Assembly: GCA_900548205.1 (NCBI GenBank)
Contig: URJS01000005.1
Span: forward strand, 1-64,000
Direction of reading: 5' to 3'
DNA length: 64,000 nt
DNA from: an uncultured Roseburia sp.
GTDB taxonomy: Bacteria; Bacillota; Clostridia; Lachnospirales; Lachnospiraceae
Shown here: piece by piece, positions 43,233 to 52,797 of the stretch
How positions within the stretch are numbered: the first letter of the stretch is position 1
How the letters are laid out: each line of letters opens with the position of its first letter
The notes under the pieces: model-generated
What the model saw: the letters and a program-made list of their open reading frames with translations, nothing else
Told to the model about the DNA's origin: nothing
Database searches by the model: none
Translations under genes and position numbers: made by a program

Positions 43233-44435
43233 TTATTTCAGGCTTTCGGCAATCACATCTGCCAACTGCTCAAGCTCCTCCCTCTGGTCGGCATGCATTA
43301 CAGATTTTACAGTAATCTGCGTATCTAAAATATTCATATCCTTAAGCTCTCCCAGCTGCTCCCGCATCTGCTTGGCAGTCGTGACGCCCCATGTGCCGCT
43401 CTCCAATAATGCCACCGTCTTTTTCTGCACATTTAATGCCTTCATATCCGCAAACAGGTTTTCTAATACCGGATATATCCCTCCATTATAGGTCGGCGCT
43501 GCAAATACAAGATGGCTCACTCTGAAAATCTCACTGATCAGCTCCGATACATGCATATTGGAGACGTCGTACACGGCAATCTTCTTTATGCCGCGCTCCG
43601 CAAGCGCGCCTGCGAGCGCATCTGCTGCCGAAGCCGTATTTCCGTACATTGACGCGTAGATAACGGCAACCGCCTTCTCCTCTGCCTCATACGCGCTCCA
43701 CTTCTGATATTTCTCTAAAATATATGGCAGATTTTCTCTCCAAACAGGACCGTGCAGCGGACATATGATCTCTATCTCAAGTCCTGCCGCTTTTTTGAGC
43801 AGTGCCTGTACGGAAGGGCCGTATTTTCCAACGATATTCGCATAGTAGCGTCTGAAATCTGCCAGCCACTCCTGCTCGATCGAAAGCTCGTCCGCAAAAA
43901 TATTTCCGTTTAATGCGCCGAACGTTCCAAAGCCGTCCGCAGAAAATAACACCTTATCAAGCACGTCATACGTTACCATAACCTCCGGCCAGTGCACCAT
44001 CGGCGCAAGCATGAACTGAAGCGTGTGCTTTCCGGTATTTAGGGTATCCCCCTCCTTCACCGTCACTGCACGCTCCTCAAACGCCGTGCCGAAAAACTGC
44101 TGCATCATACAAAAGGTCTTGGCATTTCCAACGATAGAAATGTCAGGGTATCTGCGCACAATATCTCCGATCAGGGCGCAGTGATCCGGCTCCATATGGT
44201 TGACAACCAGATAATCAAGTGCACGACCGCCAAGCACATGCTCAAGATTCTCAAAAAACTGTCCTGCAACCCCGGTATCAACCGTATCAAGCAGCACCGT
44301 CTTCTCATCTAAAAGGACATAAGAATTGTAGGATACCCCTCTTGGAATCGGGAACATATTTTCAAACAGAGCCAGTCTGCGATCACTCGCACCAATCCAT
44401 ATAATGTCTTCAGTTACATTTCTTACGTTATACAT
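43233..44435 (-). CDS. FprA family flavodiiron protein
   Basis: 400 residues. A metallo-beta-lactamase-like diiron domain (VVNHMEPDHCALIGD carries the HxExDH ligands) is followed by a C-terminal flavodoxin domain (VIYASMYGNTASAADAL at about 255). Flavodiiron proteins reduce oxygen to water or nitric oxide to nitrous oxide, protecting anaerobes. The start at 44435 follows GGAGGG; the frame to 44663 is rejected as it runs into secA. No rubredoxin gene is adjacent. Confidence 0.93.
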   Translation of the reverse strand: MYNVRNVTEDIIWIGASDRRLALFENMFPIPRGVSYNSYVLLDEKTVLLDTVDTGVAGQFFENLEHVLGGRALDYLVVNHMEPDHCALIGDIVRRYPDISIVGNAKTFCMMQQFFGTAFEERAVTVKEGDTLNTGKHTLQFMLAPMVHWPEVMVTYDVLDKVLFSADGFGTFGALNGNIFADELSIEQEWLADFRRYYANIVGKYGPSVQALLKKAAGLEIEIICPLHGPVWRENLPYILEKYQKWSAYEAEEKAVAVIYASMYGNTASAADALAGALAERGIKKIAVYDVSNMHVSELISEIFRVSHLVFAAPTYNGGIYPVLENLFADMKALNVQKKTVALLESGTWGVTTAKQMREQLGELKDMNILDTQITVKSVMHADQREELEQLADVIAESLK

Positions 44436-44514
44436 TTCTTTCCCTCCTGCTAAATCTCTGCGCAATTTTTCAGCAACCTTTCCTCTGCAAAACGAGGGAA
44501 GGCTGCTGCTTTTC

Positions 44515-47082
44515 TTATGCCTGTCTTCCACAGCACTGCTTATACTTCTTTCCGCTGCCGCACGGACACGGATCATTTGGATAGACCTTTGCTGCCACAC
44601 GCCGCTTCGGCGCATTGGCGGAATCATCTTTATTGGTTCCAGTGACTTTTGCCACCTGCTCACGCTCTACCTTTTCCTCAATCTTTACATGGTAGAGCAG
44701 CCGGATCGTATCCTCCTGAATGCTTGCCGTCATATCGTCAAACATATCAAAGCCCGCCATCTTATACTCCACGAGCGGATCTTTCTGTCCATAGGATTGT
44801 AAACCGATTCCCTGGCGCAGTTGGTCCATATCATCAATGTGATCCATCCACTTACGGTCGATCACCTTCAATAAAACCACGCGCTCCAGCTCGCGGAACT
44901 GCTCCGGGTTCGGGAACTCCGTTTCCTTTGTCTCGTACAGCTTCACTGCCCGCTCCTTTAGCAGATGCTTCAATTCCTTATGGCTCTTAACGCTGTCTAC
45001 ATCCTCTGCGCTCACCGGCTGCATCGGAATGATCGGGATCAGAAGCTGGTTCAGCTCGTTTAAATCCCATTCTTCCTTCGGAATGTCTGCCGAGATGCAG
45101 GTATCAACGCTGTTCTCCACACGATCGGTAATCATCTTAAAGATTGCATCGCGCATATTCTCTCCGTTTAATACACGCAGACGCTCCTTATAGATAATCT
45201 CTCTCTGATCATTCATAACCTGATCGTATTCCAGCAGGTTCTTTCGGATTCCATAGTTATTTCCCTCAATCCGTGTCTGTGCCTTCTCAATCGCAGTGGT
45301 GAGCATCTTGTGCTGTATCTGCTCATTTTCGGGAACACCGAGCGCATTAAACGCAGCCATCAGACGTTCGGAACCAAACAAGCGCATCAGGTCGTCCTCC
45401 AGAGAAATAAAAAACTGTGATTCTCCGGGATCTCCCTGACGTCCGGAACGCCCGCGCAGCTGATTATCAATACGTCTGGACTCATGACGCTCGGTACCGA
45501 TGATCTTTAGCCCTCCGGCAGCCTTCGCCTCGTCATCCAGCTTAATGTCCGTACCGCGTCCCGCCATATTCGTCGCGATCGTAACCGCGCCATGCGCGCC
45601 CGCTCCGGCTACGATTTCCGCCTCCATCTCATGAAACTTCGCATTCAGGACCGTATGTGGAATACCCTCTCTCTTAAGCAGGGCGCTGACCGTCTCAGAG
45701 GTCTCGATCGTAATCGTACCGACTAACACCGGCTGTCCCTTCTCATGCGCCTCTCTGACCGACTCCACCACAGCGCGGAATTTTTCCTTCTTTGTCTTGT
45801 ATACCACATCCTGTCTGTCTATACGCGCAACCGGACGGTTCGTCGGAATCTCAACAACATCCATTCCATAGATGTCGCGGAACTCCTTCTCCTCTGTGAG
45901 CGCCGTACCGGTCATACCTGCCTTTTTCTCAAATTTATTGAAAAAGTTCTGGAAGGTGATCGTCGCAAGCGTCTTGCTCTCGCGCTTCACCTTGACATGC
46001 TCTTTTGCCTCGATCGCCTGATGCAGACCGTCCGAGTAACGCCGTCCCGGCATGATACGTCCGGTAAATTCATCTACGATCATTACCTGATCGTCCTTTA
46101 CCACATAATCCTGATCGCGGAACATCAGATTGTGCGCCCGCAGCGCAAGAATGATGTTGTGCTGTATCTCAAGATTCTCCGCATCCGCAAGATTTTCAAT
46201 CTTAAAGAACTGCTCGACACGCTTTACACCCTCCTGTGTGAGCGTGACAACCTTGTCCTTCTCATTGACGATGAAATCTCCCGTCTCCTCCTGCTCCAGT
46301 CCCATAATGGCATCCATCTTGGAGTACTCCGGCATATCCTCGCCACGCTTTAGCTGCCGCGCAAGGATATCGCATGCCTCATACAGCTTTGTCGACTTGC
46401 CGCTCTGTCCCGAAATGATCAGCGGCGTACGCGCCTCATCGATCAGTACAGAGTCCACCTCATCGATGATCGCATAGTGAAGTCCGCGCTGCACAAGCTG
46501 CTCTTTATATATAACCATGTTATCACGGAGATAATCAAAGCCAAGCTCATTATTTGTAATATAGGTGATGTCACAGTGATATGCGTCTCTGCGCTCATCG
46601 TTCGTCATAGAGTTTAAGACAACACCGACCTTTAAGCCGAGAAACTCATGCACCTGTCCCATCCACTCGGCATCACGCTTTGCCAGATAGTCGTTGACGG
46701 TAACGATGCAAACGCCCTTGCCCTCTAAGGCATTCAAATATGCAGGCAACGTCGACACCAGCGTCTTACCCTCACCGGTACGCATCTCCGCGATACGCCC
46801 CTGATGTAAGATCACGCCGCCGATGATCTGCACGCGGTAATGCTCCATGCCAAGCACGCGCCTTGCCGCCTCCCGTACCGTCGCATAAGCCTCCGGCAGC
46901 AGATCGTCTAACGTCTCCCCCTTTCCAAGACGCTCTTTATACTCCTTTGTCTTGTTCCTTAATTCTTCATCGGAAAGCGCTCCCATAGCGTCGCGGTAGC
47001 TCTCTACCTTATCGACGATTGGATAAATACGTTTGAGCTCGCGCTCACTGTGAGTTCCGAAAATCTTGGTCAATGCACCCAT
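44515..47082 (-). CDS. secA: Preprotein translocase motor ATPase
   Basis: 855 residues. It drives unfolded preproteins through SecYEG. Walker [18 protein letters not shown] is near residue 105 and the helicase-like [17 protein letters not shown] near 210. The end carries a SEC-C zinc motif ([14 protein letters not shown]). Length is typical. In B. subtilis prfB directly follows secA; here prfB is about 15 kb away. Confidence 0.97.
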   Translation of the reverse strand: MGALTKIFGTHSERELKRIYPIVDKVESYRDAMGALSDEELRNKTKEYKERLGKGETLDDLLPEAYATVREAARRVLGMEHYRVQIIGGVILHQGRIAEMRTGEGKTLVSTLPAYLNALEGKGVCIVTVNDYLAKRDAEWMGQVHEFLGLKVGVVLNSMTNDERRDAYHCDITYITNNELGFDYLRDNMVIYKEQLVQRGLHYAIIDEVDSVLIDEARTPLIISGQSGKSTKLYEACDILARQLKRGEDMPEYSKMDAIMGLEQEETGDFIVNEKDKVVTLTQEGVKRVEQFFKIENLADAENLEIQHNIILALRAHNLMFRDQDYVVKDDQVMIVDEFTGRIMPGRRYSDGLHQAIEAKEHVKVKRESKTLATITFQNFFNKFEKKAGMTGTALTEEKEFRDIYGMDVVEIPTNRPVARIDRQDVVYKTKKEKFRAVVESVREAHEKGQPVLVGTITIETSETVSALLKREGIPHTVLNAKFHEMEAEIVAGAGAHGAVTIATNMAGRGTDIKLDDEAKAAGGLKIIGTERHESRRIDNQLRGRSGRQGDPGESQFFISLEDDLMRLFGSERLMAAFNALGVPENEQIQHKMLTTAIEKAQTRIEGNNYGIRKNLLEYDQVMNDQREIIYKERLRVLNGENMRDAIFKMITDRVENSVDTCISADIPKEEWDLNELNQLLIPIIPMQPVSAEDVDSVKSHKELKHLLKERAVKLYETKETEFPNPEQFRELERVVLLKVIDRKWMDHIDDMDQLRQGIGLQSYGQKDPLVEYKMAGFDMFDDMTASIQEDTIRLLYHVKIEEKVEREQVAKVTGTNKDDSANAPKRRVAAKVYPNDPCPCGSGKKYKQCCGRQA

Positions 47083-47178
47083 AAAAACTCCTATCCCGGC
47101 TGTATGCCATCCTTAGGCATAGCCCTCATTCTTCCTGCGCCGCTGTCAAAAGGGCACAGTTCTCGCACAATATCAGTA

Positions 47179-47207
47179 TTGTAACACTTTTTTTTCGCTA
47201 TCACAAT
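47179..47207 (-). promoter_or_regulatory. Promoter of secA
   Basis: -35 TTGTGA (47202-47207), 17-bp spacer, -10 TACAAT (47179-47184) on the minus strand. Confidence 0.65.
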
Positions 47208-47263
47208 AAAAATAACTGGAAACGATTTGTAAACTTTTTATTAACTTTTCACAAAGAAAATAC

Positions 47264-47292
47264 TTGCAACCATTCTCTCATACCCTTATACT
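47264..47292 (+). promoter_or_regulatory. Promoter of the TSCPD gene
   Basis: -35 TTGCAA (47264-47269), 17-bp spacer, -10 TATACT (47287-47292), 42 bp before the start. Confidence 0.65.
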
Positions 47293-47334
47293 GGTAAGAA
47301 AAACGTTATATTATTCCATGGAGGGCATACAGCT

Positions 47335-47595
47335 ATGACATACACCTACCAGACACAGGGTACCTGCGCCACAAAGATCGAATTGGAGCTCGACGGAAAC
47401 ATCGTGCGCAATGTAAAATTTACCGGAGGCTGCAACGGCAATCTGCAAGCGATCCCGAAGCTTGTCGAGGGTCTTACCGTTGAGCAGGTGGAGGAAAAAA
47501 TCGGCGGCATTTCCTGCGGCGGACGCCCGACCTCCTGCGGTGACCAGCTTGCACGAGCCTGCCGCGCGGCTTACGAGGCTTCCAAAAACAGCTGA
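47335..47595 (+). CDS. TSCPD-domain protein (TIGR03905 family)
   Basis: 86 residues with conserved Cys at GTCATKIEL, GGCNGNLQAI, SCGGRPTSCGDQL and RAC. The family is a short stand-alone TSCPD domain common in Clostridia; the domain otherwise occurs at the C-terminus of class II ribonucleotide reductases. The Cys set suggests metal or redox function, which is not established. ATG follows GGAGG. It faces dpaB across a strong bidirectional terminator. Confidence 0.88.
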   Translation: MTYTYQTQGTCATKIELELDGNIVRNVKFTGGCNGNLQAIPKLVEGLTVEQVEEKIGGISCGGRPTSCGDQLARACRAAYEASKNS

Positions 47596-47627
47596 CACGC
47601 CGGCTTTGCAGGATCATGTCAGACAAA

Positions 47628-47672
47628 CGGGCAGCAAAGAGCCAAAGTACCGGCTCTTTGCTGCCCGTTTTT
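47628..47672. terminator. Terminator between the TSCPD gene and dpaB
   Basis: A 16-bp perfect stem (47628-47643 with 47652-47667) followed by five T residues on the plus strand. Confidence 0.9.
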
Positions 47673-47714
47673 ATTAACATAAGAGCGGCTCTCAAAGCGT
47701 GTCGCTCGTTGTTT
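47670..47714. repeat. 45-bp terminator-tail repeat, copy 2
   Basis: Counterpart of 14919-14963, 40 of 45 positions identical by eye, likewise attached to the T-run of a terminator between convergent genes. Confidence 0.8.
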
Positions 47715-47763
47715 CTTTTCCCTGTCATACACCTGCACAGATCAGGTATTTCACCGCCATGTC

Positions 47764-48351
47764 TTAGACTGGATTCTGCATGATCGGCTGAAGCTGCCTG
47801 CCGCTCATTGCCGCCTCGATCGTTTCCGGGAGAAGCTCCATTTTTGCGATCATGGAATTTGGCTTGCTCTTGCAGTTGTCCTGTCCGAACGGAACAAAAT
47901 AAATATTCTTCATATTCATAAGCATACCGATGTTCTTAAAGCTTGCGCCCAGCGCATCATTTGTCGAAATCGCTATGACTAACGGCTTGCCGTTTCTCAT
48001 ATGCGCCTTTGTCGCCATCAAAACCGGCGTATCGGTAATCCCGTTGCACAGCTTTGCCGCCGTATTTCCGGTACAGGGCGCGATCACCATAATATCCAGA
48101 AAATTGTTCGGTCCGATCGGCTCTGCCGCACAGATCGTCTTTATTCCCTCATTTCCGGTAATTTCACAGATACCGTCCACATATTCCCGTGCGCTGCCAA
48201 ACCTTGTGTCACAGGTCTGCGCATTAAACGAAAAAATCGGCACTACGTTTGCTCCCAGATCACACAGATGCTGTATCTCTTTTCTTGCCTTTGCGAAAGT
48301 ACAAAAAGACCCGGTAATTCCAAGCCCTATATTATAATTTGAAAAATCCAT
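47764..48351 (-). CDS. dpaB: Dipicolinate synthase subunit B
   Basis: 195 residues, flavoprotein-like fold (IGLGITGSFCTF at the start, MVIAPCTGNTAAKLCNGITDTP in the centre). With DpaA it makes dipicolinic acid from dihydroxytetrahydrodipicolinate in the mother cell; the product fills the spore core and confers heat resistance. The ATG shares its first base with the dpaA stop (TGATG), so translation is coupled. Length is typical of SpoVFB. Confidence 0.95.
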   Translation of the reverse strand: MDFSNYNIGLGITGSFCTFAKARKEIQHLCDLGANVVPIFSFNAQTCDTRFGSAREYVDGICEITGNEGIKTICAAEPIGPNNFLDIMVIAPCTGNTAAKLCNGITDTPVLMATKAHMRNGKPLVIAISTNDALGASFKNIGMLMNMKNIYFVPFGQDNCKSKPNSMIAKMELLPETIEAAMSGRQLQPIMQNPV

Positions 48352-49193
48352 CAGTCAATTCCCTCCCGCAGCATAAAACGTTCCAGCGCTCTGCCAAGAA
48401 TATAAGCGCTTTCCTTCGGCGCATATTTCCCCGGAATCCCAAGCACTAAATCCGCACGGATCCCGTATTCCTTCGCACATGCAAAATCCGTTCCGCCCGG
48501 CTTTGAGGCAATATCAAGAATATAGGCGTCGCGCGGCAATTCACGGATGATCGTGCGCGTCACCACGGGCGCGGGCACTGTATTGACAAGCATTGCCGCC
48601 CCCATCGCCTCCTCTGCCCCAAATGCGAAATCGACTGCATAAAATCCGTCTTTTTTTGCCGCCTTGCGCACCTCCCTGCGCCGCGCCAAAACCGTTACGC
48701 GCGCGCCAAGAGCCGCTAAGCGCTCTGCGATCGCCTTTCCGCAGCAGCCGTATCCCGTGACGATGATCTTTGCCTCGTCAATATTATATGGACTGTGATT
48801 GACCAGCTCTGCGATCACGCCCTCCGCCGTCGCAACAGCGTTCTCCTCCGTCACGATCTCATCCTCCATAAAGTCAAGATAATGAATATCGCGCCGTTTC
48901 AAAATTTCCTTCTGCTCTGCCGAAAAGCAGCCGCCAAGCACCAACGTGCCGTTTACCAGATTTTTATTTAATATATCGTTTAACTTCTCCTGCTCTGCAA
49001 GCTTTGATACTGGAATCGGAAGTATCAACATGTCTGCATCTGCCAGAAAAGCCTTCAGCTTTTCTAACTGTTCCACGACCGTCTCACTATTTCTGATATC
49101 CAGGCAGCGCACATTTATTCCTTTTTTTGTGAGCAGCTCTGCCAGATATACCTGGCGCATGTCACTGATCAGAAGTATTGTCTGTCTCTCCAT
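48351..49193 (-). CDS. dpaA: Dipicolinate synthase subunit A
   Basis: 280 residues. A central Rossmann segment IIVTGYGCCGKAIAERLAAL is preceded by an N-terminal DpaA domain (ILLISDMRQVYLAELL). The pair matches SpoVFA/SpoVFB of Bacillus; many cluster I clostridia lack it and use EtfA instead, so its presence helps place the organism. ATG at 49193 follows AGGGAAGGGAG; the upstream ATG at 49220 has no such signal and lies in the promoter. A sigmaK-like promoter is directly upstream. Confidence 0.94.
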   Translation of the reverse strand: MERQTILLISDMRQVYLAELLTKKGINVRCLDIRNSETVVEQLEKLKAFLADADMLILPIPVSKLAEQEKLNDILNKNLVNGTLVLGGCFSAEQKEILKRRDIHYLDFMEDEIVTEENAVATAEGVIAELVNHSPYNIDEAKIIVTGYGCCGKAIAERLAALGARVTVLARRREVRKAAKKDGFYAVDFAFGAEEAMGAAMLVNTVPAPVVTRTIIRELPRDAYILDIASKPGGTDFACAKEYGIRADLVLGIPGKYAPKESAYILGRALERFMLREGID

Positions 49194-49214
49194 AAGATTA
49201 CGCTCCCTTCCCTT

Positions 49215-49242
49215 TATCATATGAAAAAGGCGCGCTGTGGTT
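49215..49242 (-). promoter_or_regulatory. sigmaK-like promoter of dpaAB
   Basis: Minus strand: -35 AACC (49239-49242), 15-bp spacer, -10 CATATGATA (49215-49223), agreeing with mACm-N15/16-CATAnnnTA. dpa genes are sigmaK-controlled in Bacillus. Confidence 0.6.
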
Positions 49243-49380
49243 CCAGCCGGAGCAAGACAGAAATGACAGAAAGTTCATAAATAGATGTCCGCAAAAAACA
49301 GCGCTCTCCGATCGTGCCATGCATTTCCCCGCAGGCAGACTGTTCGCCTGCCCGCATGTCAAAAAGCCGCTTATCCAAGG

Positions 49381-49842
49381 CTATCTCCTGTGCAGAGTAT
49401 CGTTCATTTTTTTTACATTATATCTGCCGATGGCATAATTGATCCCCCATATCGCAGCAAAAAGCCCTGCAAAAATCCCAAAATACCCTGCCGCACCGCT
49501 AAAGCTGTGCTCCATCCAGCCGGTAATATATGCAATCGGCATCATGACCGCCGCCGCCACAAAAAAATATACGCCCGTCTGCTTTATGATGCCCCATCTG
49601 TCAATCTCCCAAATAACAGAAGCCATCGCGCACACCGCCCCGATCACCCCGCATAAAAAAGCCTGCAGGGCAACCGCATGGATCTCACTTCCCACTGCTT
49701 CTACAAACTGCGGAGTACAGGGCACATAATATCCCTCCCCCCAAACAAACGAGCTTGCAATCGCAAGCGCTTCTCCCAGCGCCATACCGAGCGGGAATCC
49801 TAACAAACCGCGCCTGATCATTTCTTTTTTCATCTTCTCCAC
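49381..49842 (-). CDS. DUF3021 membrane protein
   Basis: 153 residues with four predicted membrane helices (about 10-32, 48-72, 82-104 and 114-136). The DUF3021 type regularly occurs directly after a LytTR regulator, as here one base apart, and is thought to modulate it or be its target. No autoinducer or histidine kinase gene is present. ATG follows GGTGGAG inside the end of the LytTR gene. Confidence 0.85.
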   Translation of the reverse strand: MEKMKKEMIRRGLLGFPLGMALGEALAIASSFVWGEGYYVPCTPQFVEAVGSEIHAVALQAFLCGVIGAVCAMASVIWEIDRWGIIKQTGVYFFVAAAVMMPIAYITGWMEHSFSGAAGYFGIFAGLFAAIWGINYAIGRYNVKKMNDTLHRR

Positions 49843-49843
49843 C

Positions 49844-50284
49844 TCATATCCCTAATATTTTTTTGATTTTTGAAACATATCTTCTCGACACAAAGGATGA
49901 CGTTCCATTCATCAGCTCGACACAAATAGTCCCCGCAAAGCTCAGGTCAAAATTTTTCACCTTTTTTAAATTCACGATTTCCGAGCTTGAGATACGGACA
50001 AACTGATTTGGGTCTAAACGCTCCTCGACCTCATACAGCCTTAGACGCAGCGTGTATTCTCCGCTGTCTGTCACGGCAAAGACTTTACTGTTTGCAGCAT
50101 AGATTCTGATCATTTCGCTTTGCTCCAACACTGCGATCCTTTCAGCTTTGCTGCCGGAAATAATCTGCGGGTTATTCTCCGTGAGCTTTTGCACCAGCCT
50201 TGTGACCTCCTCCGTCATCTCTGCCGTCAAAACGATTACTTTCGGTTCCGCGTAAGCAGCATCCATTTTTATCTCTATCTGCAT
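49844..50284 (-). CDS. LytTR-type DNA-binding regulator
   Basis: 146 residues. The C-terminal LytTR domain (about 45-146, FAVTDSGEYTLRLRLYEVEERL and FVRISSSEIVNLKKVK) binds DNA. The N-terminal 40 residues are not a receiver domain, so the protein is not a standard two-component regulator. ATG at 50284 follows GGAGGTG; the frame to 50401 is rejected. LytTR-DUF3021 pairs are usually autoregulated membrane-sensing units. Confidence 0.88.
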   Translation of the reverse strand: MQIEIKMDAAYAEPKVIVLTAEMTEEVTRLVQKLTENNPQIISGSKAERIAVLEQSEMIRIYAANSKVFAVTDSGEYTLRLRLYEVEERLDPNQFVRISSSEIVNLKKVKNFDLSFAGTICVELMNGTSSFVSRRYVSKIKKILGI

Positions 50285-50391
50285 TGTCGCAAACACCTCC
50301 TCTCTGCTGCCATTATAAAAAGGAATCCCTGTGGCTATCAACAGATCCACGACAGGTGGTCGATTTTGGGATATAAGTGGTTTTTCCTCTG

Positions 50392-51324
50392 TCAATTCCA
50401 CGGATTGTCCGGACTTGGGTCTGTCGGATCCCAGCCACGGTTTGGACTCTCTAAATCAATTTTTTCAGCTTCCGGCTTGCCAAGCGGTCCGGGGTCTTCC
50501 CCGTCATAGATTTCCACCGTCGTGCCCTCGGAACAATTTTCTGCAATCCATTTTGCATCCTCTACGGTCAGGCGTACACACCCCATCGACGCCTGCTGCC
50601 CAAGCTTATTGTACTTCTCTGCAGCAAGTGTATTTTCCGCTTTCTTATAATAGGGCACAGAATGAAACAGGATACCGCCGTGTATCCTTGTCGCATACTG
50701 CCCGTACACATTTCCGTACAGCTCTCTCCAACGGTATTTTGTGGAAATCTGGTACACGCCGCGCGGCGTTGCATTATATAAACCTGTGGAGCAGATCATC
50801 GCCTTGTAGGGCACCGTATACTCACCGGCAGAATCGAGCGTGTAAACAGTGATGCAATTCTGCGCGCGGTTGATGCGGATGTAATAAGGAAGGGAACGTC
50901 CCTCCGCCTCATCCTCTAAGCTTTCTACAGCGTCCCCCGTGCTTGTCCTGGCTTCTGATTCCGGCTCCTCCTTCACCTCCTGCTTCTGCGCCGTTTCCCC
51001 TTCCGGCTCTGCCAACGGCGCTTCATTTCCCTGCGCCATATCTTCGCCATTCAAAGTCCCGGGCGGCTGCTTCGTCTCCTCCAGTATCTCATTTTCCGTA
51101 CTCTTATCCAGCGCAAGCTCCTCTCTCTGATACCCCTCGCTCCAAAAGCCGTTGTCTCCGCTAAACACAGCAAGCGCCGGTATATTCCACTCAAAGCGCA
51201 GCGCCGCAAACTCAAGCGCCGTGAGCGCGCACAAAAAGGCAGTCACTGCCGCTACGCCAAGAACGACAGCCCTGCCTCCGAAAAAAACTGTTAGCCTGTT
51301 TTTTATAGAAATCTTCTTTTTCAT
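50392..51324 (-). CDS. L,D-transpeptidase (YkuD)
   Basis: 310 residues. A membrane anchor (about 17-40) is followed by an acidic, Glu/Pro-rich linker (about 70-140) and a YkuD domain (145-275) with catalytic His221 (ILFHS) and Cys249 in SMGCVRLTV. It would form 3-3 cross-links or attach molecules to peptidoglycan outside the membrane. It starts 18 bp behind lysC and may share its transcript. A short Asp/Pro-rich tail ends the protein. Confidence 0.92.
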   Translation of the reverse strand: MKKKISIKNRLTVFFGGRAVVLGVAAVTAFLCALTALEFAALRFEWNIPALAVFSGDNGFWSEGYQREELALDKSTENEILEETKQPPGTLNGEDMAQGNEAPLAEPEGETAQKQEVKEEPESEARTSTGDAVESLEDEAEGRSLPYYIRINRAQNCITVYTLDSAGEYTVPYKAMICSTGLYNATPRGVYQISTKYRWRELYGNVYGQYATRIHGGILFHSVPYYKKAENTLAAEKYNKLGQQASMGCVRLTVEDAKWIAENCSEGTTVEIYDGEDPGPLGKPEAEKIDLESPNRGWDPTDPSPDNPWN

Positions 51325-51341
51325 ATCACACTCGTCTGCTT

Positions 51342-52661
51342 TTATAACTGCGTTTCTACAAAAATATCATAGATCGCCCGAATCGCATTCTCAAAGTCCT
51401 CATTGCTGACGCCTATGATGATATTAAGCTCTGAGGAGCCCTGATCGATCATTTTTACATTGATGCTCGCATGTGCGAGCGCCGAAAAAATCCTTCCCGC
51501 CGTTCCTCTTGTCGAGCGCATGCCGCGGCCCACAACCGCGATCAGCGCCAGATCGCTCTCAAGCTCGATGCTGTCCGGCTTTGCCAGACGATGGATCGCG
51601 GAGATCACCGCCTGCTCCTTGCCCTCAAACTCCGGCTGATGCACAAACACCGTCATCGTATCAATGCCCGACGGCATATGCTCAAAGGAAATGTTGTTTT
51701 CCTCAAAAGCGCTTAGGACCTTTCTTCCAAATCCGACCTCCCCGTTCATCATATCCTTATCAATATTGACTGACACAAAGCCCTTCTTGCCCGCAATTCC
51801 TGTGATCGTGTACTTCGACTGGTGACAGGTGCTCTCAACGATCCAGGTTCCTTCCTCGTAGGGCGCATTCGTATTGCGGATATTGATCGGAATCCCCGCC
51901 TTTCTGACCGGAAAGACCGCCTCCTCATGCAGCACACTTGCGCCCATGTAGGAAAGCTCCCGCAGCTCCCGATAGGTGATCGTTCGGATCGTCTGCGGAT
52001 GATCTATGATTCTTGGGTCCGCAATCAAAAAGCCCGAAACGTCCGTCCAGTTCTCATAGCAGCCCGCCTGCGCCGCACGCGCCACGATCGACCCTGTAAT
52101 ATCCGAGCCACCTCTGGAAAAGGTCTTTACTGTTCCATCCGGAAGCGAGCCATAAAAGCCCGGCACAACCGCCGTCTCACAGGTGGCTAAACGGGCTGCC
52201 AGAACCTCATTTGTCCGCTCCGCATCAAACTCTCCCTTACCGTTAAAAAAAATCACCTCCGCGGCGTCAATAAATTCATAGCCGAGATAATTCGCCATGA
52301 TGATGCCATTGAGATATTCTCCACGGGACGCCGCATAATCGACCCCCGCCTTCTGTTTAAAGTTTTCGCTGATCTTGCGGAACTCGTCCTCTAAGGACAG
52401 CTTCAGATTTAATCCATTGATAATCGAGTCGTAGCGGTCCTTGATCTTCATCAGAGGAATCCGAAACTCCTCGTCCGCTTCCACAAGCGCATAGCAGGCA
52501 TACAGCATATCCGTGACCTTCGTGTCCTTTGCGTTGCGCTTTCCCGGAGCACTCGGTACCACATATCTGCGTCCCTGATCCGATTGTACAATTTTGCCGG
52601 CCTTCGCAAACTGCTCTGCGCTCGCCAGAGAGCTGCCGCCGAATTTTACGACTTTTATCAT
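51342..52661 (-). CDS. lysC: Aspartate kinase
   Basis: 439 residues. It phosphorylates aspartate, the first step to lysine (and diaminopimelate for the wall), threonine and methionine. N-terminal KVVKFGGSSLA and the catalytic RGGSDITGSIVARA are visible. The C-terminal 140 residues hold two ACT domains (VNIDKDMMNGEVGFG; LALIAVVGRGMRSTRG) for amino-acid feedback. ATG at 52661 follows GGAGG. No lysine riboswitch fits in the short leader. hom lies 28 kb away. Confidence 0.95.
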   Translation of the reverse strand: MIKVVKFGGSSLASAEQFAKAGKIVQSDQGRRYVVPSAPGKRNAKDTKVTDMLYACYALVEADEEFRIPLMKIKDRYDSIINGLNLKLSLEDEFRKISENFKQKAGVDYAASRGEYLNGIIMANYLGYEFIDAAEVIFFNGKGEFDAERTNEVLAARLATCETAVVPGFYGSLPDGTVKTFSRGGSDITGSIVARAAQAGCYENWTDVSGFLIADPRIIDHPQTIRTITYRELRELSYMGASVLHEEAVFPVRKAGIPINIRNTNAPYEEGTWIVESTCHQSKYTITGIAGKKGFVSVNIDKDMMNGEVGFGRKVLSAFEENNISFEHMPSGIDTMTVFVHQPEFEGKEQAVISAIHRLAKPDSIELESDLALIAVVGRGMRSTRGTAGRIFSALAHASINVKMIDQGSSELNIIIGVSNEDFENAIRAIYDIFVETQL

Positions 52662-52748
52662 TTCCTTGCTCCTCCAATTACCAGCATCCCTAAAGTTTTC
52701 TATTTTTACTTTTTCCGACTGCTTTTGCAATTTCCTATAACGAATATA

Positions 52749-52777
52749 ATATTAATCATTAATAGCGCTTCCGTCAA
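52749..52777 (-). promoter_or_regulatory. Promoter of lysC
   Basis: -35 TTGACG (52772-52777), 17-bp spacer, -10 TAATAT (52749-52754) on the minus strand. Confidence 0.7.
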
Positions 52778-52797
52778 ATGCTTTTTTGAAAAAATAC

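Noticed and set aside
52662..52797. Lysine riboswitch before lysC
   Set aside because: A good promoter lies only about 90 bp from the start codon, leaving too little leader for the roughly 170-nt aptamer.
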